Shown here in pieces: positions 7,476 through 13,742 of a DNA stretch of 20,223 bases (the stretch's first letter is position 1; each line of letters opens with the position of its first letter). Made by a program: the position numbers and the translations under genes. The stretch is from positions 1-20,223 of the forward strand of contig JAKAPD010000004.1 in NCBI GenBank assembly GCA_021812025.1, read 5' to 3'. A model generated the notes under the pieces. It was not told the origin of the DNA. It searched no databases and worked only from the letters and a program-made list of their open reading frames with translations. This DNA comes from Microcaldota archaeon. Lineage in GTDB: Archaea; Micrarchaeota; Micrarchaeia; Micrarchaeales; Micrarchaeaceae.

Positions 7476-8402
7476 TCGCCACGTTTCGGTTTTGTTTCTA
7501 TTGTTCTTGAATCTCTTCTTTTGGAAGCCGCCCCTCCCTTGCTTCCCCCTTCTGAAGCCGCCCCTCGCCTCGCTCTCGTTCCTTTGCGGACGTGCCTGCC
7601 TTTGGGGCGACTCCTTAATCTTCTTTATCGTTTCGTCAAGGCTTTTCTTGAGATCCTTTGCTATGAAATTCTTGGTATAGTAATCGGCTTTCAACGCTAT
7701 CGCCACCTTTGTCGCATATGCCCTCGCTATTCTTCCTCTCTGGTCCCTGGGGGCCGCACCGACCGCTTGCAGTTTGAAAAGCACACCATACTTAGGCGGC
7801 TTGCTACCGAACTTGATGTGCTTGAAGAGCGCCTTCTCCGCTCCCAGTAGTTGTATCGTGCTTGCCGGCATCGAGGCAAGCCTTTCCATGGAGCCAGCCT
7901 TGCTCAGCATCTCTGCCGCAATCTTCTCGTCGGTAAGATAGCTTGCATTAGGCATAAGCCTCTGCGCTGCGTTCCTTATGTACCCCTCCAAGTCGTCAAG
8001 CGTCGCTGCTGTACTCTTGCTCATGCTTGCAAAGCGCTGGAGCGCCTCATGCTCCTCTTCACCCATCTCCCTGCCCATCTCCCGTGCCTTTTCAAAGACC
8101 TGTTTCGCCTTGCCCTTGTCCTCCATGGCGTTTTCTATCTTTTGATAGTCTATGTCTTTGCTGTTGAGCACCAAAGCCAGTTCAGCGAGTGTTTTCGAAT
8201 TTGTTACCTTTACCTCCGGGAAGTAGATGCCGAACCATTCGCTGAGCCTCTCGTACATTATGTTGTATGACTTCTGCGTCTCGAGGAAGGCGTTTATGCT
8301 CTGTATCAGCGAATTCTCCTCGCTTGAATATGCCAGCTTGATTCCGGCTTTCGCTTCCTTAAGCATCTTCTCTCTAAGTTCTTCGAACGGTTCCTTTGCC
8401 AA
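7473..8402 (-). CDS. nop5: Nop5-type C/D box RNP core protein lacking the N-terminal domain
   Basis: This is the scaffold of archaeal C/D guide RNPs, which 2'-O-methylate rRNA/tRNA by bridging L7Ae-RNA and fibrillarin. The 309-aa frame starts at TTG 8402 and goes straight into the coiled-coil region (SLIQSINAFLE...ERLSEWFGIYFPEV). It continues through the helices and the Nop signature (PNASYLTDEKIAAEM, GAEKALFKHIKFGSKPPKYG, GRIARAYATKVAIAL). It ends in a basic Gly/Arg/Lys tail with RGG-like motifs. Typical archaeal Nop5 is about 370-420 aa and begins with a domain of roughly 110 aa that binds fibrillarin; that domain is absent. Upstream, the frame meets a TAA before any ATG, and a TATA box lies about 44 nt before the TTG, so the short form seems genuine. 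No fibrillarin gene is adjacent, unlike the common nop5-flpA pair. Confidence 0.85.
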   Translation of the reverse strand: MAKEPFEELREKMLKEAKAGIKLAYSSEENSLIQSINAFLETQKSYNIMYERLSEWFGIYFPEVKVTNSKTLAELALVLNSKDIDYQKIENAMEDKGKAKQVFEKAREMGREMGEEEHEALQRFASMSKSTAATLDDLEGYIRNAAQRLMPNASYLTDEKIAAEMLSKAGSMERLASMPASTIQLLGAEKALFKHIKFGSKPPKYGVLFKLQAVGAAPRDQRGRIARAYATKVAIALKADYYTKNFIAKDLKKSLDETIKKIKESPQRQARPQRNESEARGGFRRGKQGRGGFQKKRFKNNRNKTETWR

Positions 8403-8441
8403 AACAGCACCAGAAATTGCAATAGTATTGCATTGAAATGG

Positions 8442-8450
8442 TTTATATTA
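8442..8450 (-). promoter_or_regulatory. TATA box for nop5
   Basis: TAATATAAA on the minus strand is centred about 44 nt before TTG 8402. A stop in the same reading frame lies at this position, so translation cannot begin further upstream. Confidence 0.5.
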
Positions 8451-8471
8451 CATTATGTTAAAGGCCTATTC

Positions 8472-8836
8472 ATGTACGCCGATGACAACCTTTATGTAGA
8501 AGAAGGACGCCACCATTGGGGGCTTTTGCAAAGCGCAATATAAAGAAAAGGGAGACGATAATCGAATTTCAGGGAGAGATGCTGCATAGCAATTCGGATA
8601 CGAAGAAATCTGGAGAATATGAGGATCATTGCATTCAGATCGGCGAAAATTTGTACCTTGGGCCCTCTGGAGATGCCGACGATTACATAAACCACTCGTG
8701 CGACCCCAACTCATGGGTGAAGAAGCTGGAGATTTGGACGTTCAGCTCTTTTAGCTCCTTTTTTGTAAAACTTTCGCCCAATTCCCCTATTTTGACATCA
8801 GTCTCTTTGCAGAATCCTTCAAATCTTCTGCAGTAG
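8472..8836 (+). pseudogene. SET-domain protein methyltransferase remnant (frameshifted, C-terminally truncated)
   Basis: From ATG 8472 the frame reads MYADDNLYVEEGRHHW, then needs one extra base in the G5 run at 8518-8522 to continue as GAFAKRNIKKRETIIEFQGE. This is the G-x-F-A...I...E-x-x-G-E opening of small SET domains. The conserved SAM-binding/active-site motif follows as YINHSCDPNSW near 8690. After about 8725 the similarity stops: the expected second half (R-D-I-x-x-G-E-E-L-T-x-D-Y and post-SET Cys) is missing, and the remaining frame to the stop at 8836 is Ser/Phe-rich and looks like the antisense of another coding segment. SET proteins methylate lysines, and archaeal homologues act on chromatin or ribosomal proteins. 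Here both the frameshift and the lost C-terminal half argue that it is inactive, unless the sequence is faulty. Confidence 0.7.
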
Positions 8837-8873
8837 GTTCAGAATAGCCCAGCTCCACTAGCCCACCCAAATA
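8725..8873 (-). pseudogene. Probable antisense gene remnant, family not recognised
   Basis: On the minus strand, 8873 to about 8790 reads as a coding-like peptide containing LVELGYSEPTAEDLKDSAKR. If one base is restored in the A4 run at 8790-8793, it continues in an amphipathic, Lys/Glu-rich segment (IGELGESFTKKELKELNVQI). No ATG and an interrupting TAG mean it is not a functional gene. The composition looks like real protein rather than random DNA, so I interpret it as the leftover of a decayed gene abutting the SET remnant. This is a weak call. Confidence 0.3.
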
Positions 8874-8924
8874 TTATGTTGCTGGAGATATTTGTACTGT
8901 TTGATAGCGGCGAGAACGCTGGTA

Positions 8925-8932
8925 TTATATAT
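8925..8932 (+). promoter_or_regulatory. TATA box for the glyS operon
   Basis: TTATATAT lies about 45 nt before ATG 8974. Predicted transcription start is near 8955, which excludes the in-frame TTG at 8938 as a start. The stretch from about 8873 to here shows nothing else I can identify. Confidence 0.6.
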
Positions 8933-8973
8933 TTTCTTTGCATTTATCCCTACGTCTTGTTATCGTGATTAAG

Positions 8974-10470
8974 ATGATCAAACAGAACGTAGAGGCGCTT
9001 GCGAACCTAGTCGCAAGGCGGGGCATCCTCTTCCCGGCTTTCTCCGTTTATGGTGAAATTGCGGGCTTCTATGACATGGGGCCTGTCGGCCTTAGGATAA
9101 GGCAGAACATAGTCGGCGCGTGGCGCGACCTTTTCATAAACAAGCTCGGCAATCTGGAGATAGAAGCGACGATCATTGCTCCGGAGGCTGTTTTTGAGGC
9201 GAGCGGCCATCTTTCCACGTTCACGGATCCGCTCACCAAGTGCACGAAGTGCAAGAACCCCTACAGGGCCGACAAGCTTTTGGCAGAATACTTCATCAAG
9301 AAAGGCGATCTTGACGCTGCGGCGAAGGTGAAATTCTACAACATAGATGAGCTAGACAAGGCGATAAAGCAAAACAAGCTCAAGTGCCCGAAGGACAATT
9401 CGGACCTTGGCAAGGTGGAGCTCTTCAACCTCATGATGGGTACGATGCTCGGACCGCTTTCGAACATTCAAGGCTACCTGAGACCGGAGACGGCGCAGAG
9501 CATGTATATTGACTTCAAGAACATGTTCAAGATATACGGATTGAAGCTGCCGGTTGCTATAGGGCAGGTGGGAAAGGCATTCAGGAACGAGATATCCCCC
9601 AGGAACATACTGATAAGGATGAGAGAGTTCACGCAGCTCGAGCTCGAGTACTTCTTCGACCCCTCTGCGGCTGACCTTATAATCAATGGCGAAAAAGTAG
9701 ACGAGAAGATATTCGCCGTAAAAGTCAACTTCCTGACAAAGGAGGCGCAAAATGTCGAGAATTCGAATGACTATGAGGAAATAGCGCTGGCTTCGCTCCT
9801 GCTCACCAGCAACATACCGAACAAGCTCATGGCTTTCATGATATACCATGAGGTACAGTTCCTGGAGTGGCTCGGCTTTAACAAGAAAGACATAAGATTC
9901 AGGAGGATGCTTGACAATGAGCTTCCCCATTACTCTAGAGGTAATGTCGAAGTGGAAGCACGGTTCAACGGCGAATGGGAGGAGATAGGCGGTAACGCCT
10001 ACAGGACGGACTTCGACCTATCTAATCATCAGAAGTTCTCAAAGCAGGACATGAGCGTGGTCAATGATGAAAAGAAGATAATCCCCCATGTTGATGAAAT
10101 AAGCATGGGGCTTGACAGGATATTCTGGATCCTGCTTGCGAACTCGCTTTACATGGATGACAAGCGAGGCTGGGAGGTCATGCTCCTGAACGAGAACGCC
10201 GCACCCTATAAATATGCCGTGTTCCCGCTGCAAAAGGACGAGAATCTGCTCGCCAAGGCCATGGAACTGAACAGGAGGCTCGCCGAAGATGGGGTTTCTT
10301 CTTACTACAGCGCATCGAGCAGCATAGGCAAAAGGTATGCCAAAGCGGACGAGATAGGTATCCCTTACGCGATAACCGTCGACTACCAGACCCTGGAGGA
10401 CAATACTGTCACTGTCAGGGATTCGAGAGATGCCGGACAGGTCAGGAAAAAGCTCAGTGAGATAAAATGA
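8974..10470 (+). CDS. glyS: Glycyl-tRNA synthetase (alpha2, archaeal/eukaryotic type)
   Basis: It charges tRNA-Gly with glycine in the cytoplasm. The start ATG 8974 (498 aa) follows the SD-like CGTGAT at 8964-8969. Class II signatures are visible: the N-terminal RRGILFPAFSVYGEIAGFYD and GPVGLRIRQNI segment (motif 1 region), YLRPETAQSMY, motif 2 as FRNEISPRNILIRMREFTQ (from about residue 203), and motif 3 as GLDRIFWILL. The C-terminal anticodon-binding domain closes with ITVDYQTLEDNTVTVRDSRD. Cys90, Cys93 and Cys138 flank an inserted region that probably binds zinc. The length is compact but complete. Its stop overlaps the start of the DNA glycosylase gene (ATGA), so the two are translationally coupled and head a four-gene plus-strand unit. 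Confidence 0.95.
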   Translation: MIKQNVEALANLVARRGILFPAFSVYGEIAGFYDMGPVGLRIRQNIVGAWRDLFINKLGNLEIEATIIAPEAVFEASGHLSTFTDPLTKCTKCKNPYRADKLLAEYFIKKGDLDAAAKVKFYNIDELDKAIKQNKLKCPKDNSDLGKVELFNLMMGTMLGPLSNIQGYLRPETAQSMYIDFKNMFKIYGLKLPVAIGQVGKAFRNEISPRNILIRMREFTQLELEYFFDPSAADLIINGEKVDEKIFAVKVNFLTKEAQNVENSNDYEEIALASLLLTSNIPNKLMAFMIYHEVQFLEWLGFNKKDIRFRRMLDNELPHYSRGNVEVEARFNGEWEEIGGNAYRTDFDLSNHQKFSKQDMSVVNDEKKIIPHVDEISMGLDRIFWILLANSLYMDDKRGWEVMLLNENAAPYKYAVFPLQKDENLLAKAMELNRRLAEDGVSSYYSASSSIGKRYAKADEIGIPYAITVDYQTLEDNTVTVRDSRDAGQVRKKLSEIK

Positions 10471-11369
10471 ATTTCTTTACCGGAAACGCGACGATTCCGA
10501 TAAAATGCTTTGACTTGAGGCACACGTTCGAAAGCGCGCAGCCGTTGACCTTTCATGCTGATTATGATTTCGAAACAAACACGTTAGTCTACGTCTCTGG
10601 AAAGAATGTATTGAGGGTATCGCACCTCGGAGGCGGCGCAAATGGCCAGATATTTGCGGCAAGCAATGGCACCAATTTCGCGAAGTCTGAAATAAGGAAA
10701 AGGTTCAGGCTGTCTGACGACATGAGCAGCATATACAAAAAAATAAACACGGACGACTTCATGGATAGCGCGATTAGGAAATACAACGGCATGAGAGTGA
10801 CGCTTAACGACCCGTGGGAGACGACGGTTTGCTTCATAATAAGCCAGTTCAACAACGTGAAGCGCATAAGGGGCATAGTCAGAAACATCGTTGGCAGATA
10901 CGGCGAAGAGATCAAAGACAGCAGGGGAAACCTTATCGCCAGGACATTTCCTACGAGCGAGGCTATGCGAAAAGCCACTATAAAGGAGCTGTTCGCTTGC
11001 GGCACGGGCTTCAGGGCCAAATATCTAAAGCACGCGGCCGAATACTGCACAGAAAATATGGATTTATACAAGCTGAACCCGAATGATTATTATTCCCTCA
11101 AAGAGCGGCTCATGGAAATAGAAGGGGTTGGCGACAAGGTTGCAGACTGCATAGCGCTGATGGGCTACGGCAACCTTAGAGCTTTCCCTATTGACGTGTG
11201 GATCAAGAGGACCGTCGAGAGGGCGTATTTCAAAGGAAAGGAGCAGAAGATACAGAAAATACACGAATTCGCGGATGAAAAATGGAGCCATGTGCAGGGC
11301 TATGCTCAGCAATATATATTCTGGCAGGGCAGGAACATGGACAGCGAAATGATAAAACAACTGGTGTGA
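10467..11369 (+). CDS. ogg: 8-oxoguanine DNA glycosylase/AP lyase (Ogg1 type, HhH-GPD)
   Basis: It removes oxidised guanine from DNA and nicks the abasic site in base excision repair. The 300-aa frame begins in a 4-nt ATGA overlap with glyS. An OGG_N-like domain (CFDLRHTFESAQPLTF) precedes the DPWETTVCFIISQFNNVKRI helix, which matches the Ogg1 D-P-F/W-E...S-x-x-N-N-x-x-R-I pattern. The helix-hairpin-helix-GPD is EIEGVGDKVADCIALMGY with catalytic Lys224 (GDKVADC), followed by AFPIDVW with Asp243. This places it in the Ogg1 branch rather than in Ogg2, AGOG, EndoIII or AlkA, which lack the V-A-D-C context. Length is slightly below the approximately 320-345 aa of eukaryotic Ogg1. No Fe-S cluster Cys are present, as expected for the family. 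Confidence 0.88.
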   Translation: MNFFTGNATIPIKCFDLRHTFESAQPLTFHADYDFETNTLVYVSGKNVLRVSHLGGGANGQIFAASNGTNFAKSEIRKRFRLSDDMSSIYKKINTDDFMDSAIRKYNGMRVTLNDPWETTVCFIISQFNNVKRIRGIVRNIVGRYGEEIKDSRGNLIARTFPTSEAMRKATIKELFACGTGFRAKYLKHAAEYCTENMDLYKLNPNDYYSLKERLMEIEGVGDKVADCIALMGYGNLRAFPIDVWIKRTVERAYFKGKEQKIQKIHEFADEKWSHVQGYAQQYIFWQGRNMDSEMIKQLV

Positions 11370-11371
11370 CC

Positions 11372-11947
11372 GTGAGAGGGCTTGACAACGACGTGGAGAA
11401 TATCTCTGATTTCCTTACGAAGAAGCAGAATGATTTTGACAGGGTGATGCAGCTTTCCAGGGAAATAATACGTGAGGCTGGCCAGACGATAACGCTGCTC
11501 CACAACGATGCGAAGAAAGAAGCAAGATACAGGCTCGATGATATGCGAAACAAGGTCACAGAACTGCAGGGGCTCGATTCGCAATTCAAATACAATACGC
11601 AGCAAGCATATCAGGAGTTCGCAGAAGCGACGATCTTCTTTGAAATAAAGACGAAGAAGACTATCCCCGCAAGAGCCCGGTTGAAAATAGATGAAGAGTC
11701 TTATCTTTTGGGATTGATGGATGTAGTCGGAGAACTGAAGAGGGAGATCCTTGAGGCGCTCAGGAAAAACGATATAGAAATCGCAGACTTCTATCTCGAC
11801 ACAATGAAAAATATCTATGATAGCACAAGAAGGCTGCGCTTTGCGGAAGCAGTGCTTTCCGGCTTCAGGAAGAAGCAGGATGTCGCAAGGATCCAGATTG
11901 AGAATGCAGGAAGCGAAATCCTCTCGTTCATGCACAGGCGCAAGTGA
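11372..11947 (+). CDS. Translin-family RNA/DNA-binding protein
   Basis: An ATG-initiated frame opens inside ogg at 11282, but translin similarity begins at GTG 11372 (RGLDNDVENISDFL). That GTG has a GGTG Shine-Dalgarno at 11363-11366 and sits 2 nt after the ogg stop, so I start there (191 aa). The all-helical protein carries the translin hallmarks: SREIIREAGQTITLLHN early on, QQAYQEFAEATIFFE in the middle, and YLLGLMDVVGELKREILEAL, then R-R-L-R-F and RKKQDVARIQIE near the end. Eukaryotic translin/TRAX forms an octameric ssRNA/ssDNA-binding shell, and TRAX is the RNase of C3PO. Archaeal members have been shown to form similar octamers with RNase activity. Its cotranscription with ogg and glyS suggests RNA or tRNA processing, but this is inference. 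Confidence 0.85.
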   Translation: MRGLDNDVENISDFLTKKQNDFDRVMQLSREIIREAGQTITLLHNDAKKEARYRLDDMRNKVTELQGLDSQFKYNTQQAYQEFAEATIFFEIKTKKTIPARARLKIDEESYLLGLMDVVGELKREILEALRKNDIEIADFYLDTMKNIYDSTRRLRFAEAVLSGFRKKQDVARIQIENAGSEILSFMHRRK

Positions 11948-12032
11948 TTTGCAAAACCTGACAAAAACCTAAGTGTGGGTGGCGCCCATTTCGCCCATTT
12001 ATACTTGACATGCGTTTTTATCGGGTGGTCTC

Positions 12033-12436
12033 ATAAGGCAGAATCAGATAATCGTTATCGTGACAATCGCCGTGGCAGCCGTTGTTGTGCTGCAGCCCTC
12101 GCGCTTACAGACGTAAGCAGGTACGAGCCACCGCCTCTTGAAAAAGAATTCGGCATAAGCGGAGGCTTTGCTGTTGAAACTAAAAGCACACCGGAAAAAC
12201 TGACGGATATATTCATAAGGAATTTGTATGGGGCTGAGCCGCAGAGAGGCAGGGTCATAGAGCTCTATTTTGTAAGGCTGCCGAAGCTCAGGGACGAAGT
12301 AAACCTTGTAAAAAGCGGCGCTGACCTCAGGAAACTTGTGCGCACGAGGATTGATGCACTGTCGCGCGTGAGCCAGGAGGGCCTTGCCTACGAGATGGAC
12401 CTTGTGCTCCTCAACGAAGTTTCATTGCCGCTTTGA
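12033..12436 (+). CDS. Small membrane-anchored protein, unknown (apparent frameshift near 12091)
   Basis: Two frames must be joined. From about 12033 one frame encodes IRQNQIIVIVTIAVAAVVVL, an N-terminal transmembrane anchor. It then runs into a stop at 12114-12116. The frame at -1 continues from 12092 as AALALTDVSRYEPPPLEKEFG through a soluble domain ending at 12436. Restoring one G (CTG-GCA) gives a single protein of about 134 aa with a signal-anchor and an outside or membrane-proximal alpha/beta domain. The apparent initiator is ATA, after a GGTGGT Shine-Dalgarno at 12024-12029, and a TATA-like CATTTATACT lies at 11996-12005; no ATG/GTG/TTG fits. The alternative reading, ATG 11975 in the second frame, replaces the anchor with Cys/Arg-rich sequence and looks spurious. 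The last 26 nt overlap the convergent HTH gene. Function not recognised. Confidence 0.5.
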
Positions 12437-12734
12437 TAAGGTTCTCCTCGGATGACAGTTTGTCGACAATCCAGTTTATCTTCCTCTTATGACTTTCCAT
12501 CGCCACGAGCTTCACTTTTCTGGCAAATCCTTTTTGCCGAGCGATTTTCTCCAGAGCGCGTACGTCCTTTGAATACTTCCCGTTGAGATACTTGCTTACG
12601 GCGGCTTGTGTTATGCCAAGCTTCCCCGCTATCTCCGCCTGTTCCATCTCGTAATCTTTGCTAAGCGATTTCGCCACAGCAGCTCTCACCGCTGGGATAG
12701 TGAGCTTGAAAACGTCGTTGCACTTCGTGTACAT
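12411..12734 (-). CDS. Small HTH (XRE-like) transcriptional regulator
   Basis: The 107-aa protein starts at ATG 12734, a single base after the stop of the upstream gene. GAGG in that gene's end serves as a Shine-Dalgarno, so the pair is an operon. Residues of about 28-60 form a helix-turn-helix: MEQAEIAGKLGITQAAVSKYLNGK is the typical E-x-A-x-K-L-G-I-T-x-x-A-V-S-x-Y-L recognition pattern of XRE/Cro-like archaeal regulators. The C-terminal part is basic and helical and could dimerise. No ligand domain is present. It may be a stand-alone DNA-binding protein, or a regulator of its own operon with the RpiB-like protein. The 3' end overlaps the convergent membrane protein gene by 26 nt. Confidence 0.75.
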   Translation of the reverse strand: MYTKCNDVFKLTIPAVRAAVAKSLSKDYEMEQAEIAGKLGITQAAVSKYLNGKYSKDVRALEKIARQKGFARKVKLVAMESHKRKINWIVDKLSSEENLIKAAMKLR

Positions 12735-12735
12735 C

Positions 12736-13410
12736 TTATTCCTCTTCTCCTTCGAAGCCTAGCGATTCCTTGAGCCCTTCCATCAGACCTTTCTTCCTTT
12801 TCTGCGACCTTTGTGCCGGGGCACTCTGCTGTTGCTGCCTTGGCGTAGGTTTTGGCTTGGACCTGTGCGCAGGTTCTTCTTCGGGCTCTGGATTCCCCTG
12901 CTCGTCCCTGCCGGTCAGCGCCTCCTTCAAGCCGATGAACATGGATTTCTTTGGCCCTTGGGGAAATTGCTGCCCCTGCTGCTTCTGCCTGGGCTCCATC
13001 TGTTTCCATTCCTCTTCCGACTGTACGTGCTGGCCTGCCCGTTGGTCGGATAATCCGGACAGTATGCCGTCTGTGACGTCTGAAAGCATTTTTTTGCTTA
13101 CCTTTGAGGTCTCCAAAAGAAGCACATTGGCATCCGTGTCGCGCATCGCTTCCCGGGCGTCTTCCTCGTCCTTGCACGTGACTGCCCTCATGCCGGAGAG
13201 CCTGTTTGCCGATATTCCGACCTCTTTGGCGTTCTGGCATATCAGTATGACTATAGTGTCGTCGGGAAGCTGCTCCTTTAGTGCACCTACAAGGCCCTTC
13301 GTGTTATCGTATTGGGATTCGCTGAGGATTGCGCTGTGGCCGCTTCCATTCAGCATGTTGGCCAGCGAAACGCCGAATTCCATCCTGTCGCTTATTATGT
13401 AGAACCTCAT
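12736..13410 (-). CDS. Degenerate RpiB/LacAB-like domain protein with paired GLKE-A/S-L motifs
   Basis: Residues 1 to about 105 resemble the ribose-5-phosphate isomerase B fold. MRFYIISDRMEFG aligns with the M-K-I-x-I-x-S-D-H-x-G opening. ILICQ aligns with the I-C-G-T-G catalytic loop, then GISANRLSGMRAVTCKDEEDAR and DANVLLLE match the S-x-A-N-K-x-x-G-I-R-A...D-A-N-V-L pattern. Key residues differ: the His of S-D-H is Arg, the G-T-G-x-G loop is gone, and the His of the R-x-H-N-D-A-N-V segment is replaced. Only the Cys remains, so I expect no isomerase activity. Residues 110-224 are a Gln/Pro/Glu-rich disordered tail with two related short motifs, KKSMFIGLKEALTG and KKGLMEGLKESLGF, the second near the C-terminus. 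Together with the HTH gene it may sense or bind a ligand or partner. The function is unknown. Confidence 0.6.
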   Translation of the reverse strand: MRFYIISDRMEFGVSLANMLNGSGHSAILSESQYDNTKGLVGALKEQLPDDTIVILICQNAKEVGISANRLSGMRAVTCKDEEDAREAMRDTDANVLLLETSKVSKKMLSDVTDGILSGLSDQRAGQHVQSEEEWKQMEPRQKQQGQQFPQGPKKSMFIGLKEALTGRDEQGNPEPEEEPAHRSKPKPTPRQQQQSAPAQRSQKRKKGLMEGLKESLGFEGEEE

Positions 13411-13470
13411 TTTGCCGCCTTTGACATATGCAAATGTTAGGCAAAACTATTAATATGTAGCCATGAATAG

Positions 13471-13480
13471 TTAAATATCA
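13471..13480 (+). promoter_or_regulatory. TATA box for the S26e gene
   Basis: TTAAATATCA is centred about 33 nt before TTG 13508. A second AT-rich box nearby (13447-13457; ACATATTAATAG-like on the minus strand) could serve the divergent RpiB-like gene, about 43 nt before ATG 13410. Confidence 0.45.
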
Positions 13481-13507
13481 GTATTGCGATATCCTATAGG
13501 TGTTAGA

Positions 13508-13738
13508 TTGAGAGGAAAAGATACATTAGTCAACTGCGAATCCTGCGGCAGGAAGGTTCCCAGGAACAAAGCGGTAATCGACGAGAAAGCGATAAGCTTC
13601 AACACCGGCCTGCAGAACGTCAACGACGTTAGGTTCTTCGAACGAAGAAAAATATATTACTGCATAAGCTGCGCGAAGCATAGGGGAATTTTCGAAAAGA
13701 AGAAAAGAAGGGCGATAGAGCAAAGCAAGAAGCTGTGA
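13508..13738 (+). CDS. rps26e: Small ribosomal subunit protein eS26 (S26e)
   Basis: It is a component of the archaeal/eukaryotic small subunit near the mRNA exit channel. The zinc motif is clear: VNCESCGRKVPRNKAV (CxxC) and KIYYCISCAKHRGI (CxxC), followed by a basic tail. The frame extends back to TTG 13484, but a GGTG Shine-Dalgarno at 13499-13502 stands 5 nt before TTG 13508, and the TATA box predicts transcription beginning near 13500. I therefore use 13508 (76 aa). This fits the family, where R-G-K lies just before the first Cys. S26e is typically about 65-115 aa and is present in only some archaea. It is followed after 4 nt by the B-box membrane protein gene. Confidence 0.85.
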   Translation: MRGKDTLVNCESCGRKVPRNKAVIDEKAISFNTGLQNVNDVRFFERRKIYYCISCAKHRGIFEKKKRRAIEQSKKL

Positions 13739-13742
13739 GCCG

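Noticed and set aside
8516..8836. A complete 106-aa SET protein starting at TTG 8516
   Set aside because: It would lack the upstream MYADDNLYVEEGRHH segment that belongs to the fold and the whole C-terminal half, so it is better described as a remnant.
11975..12091. ATG 11975 as the start of the small membrane protein
   Set aside because: It would give a Cys/Arg-rich N-terminus, while the other frame in the same DNA encodes a perfect transmembrane anchor preceded by a Shine-Dalgarno.
12770..13402. Plus-strand Cys/Ser/Phe-rich frame opposite the RpiB-like gene
   Set aside because: Its Cys-rich look comes from reading the Gln/Pro/Glu tail in antisense. The minus strand has the RpiB-like pattern and is coupled to the HTH gene.
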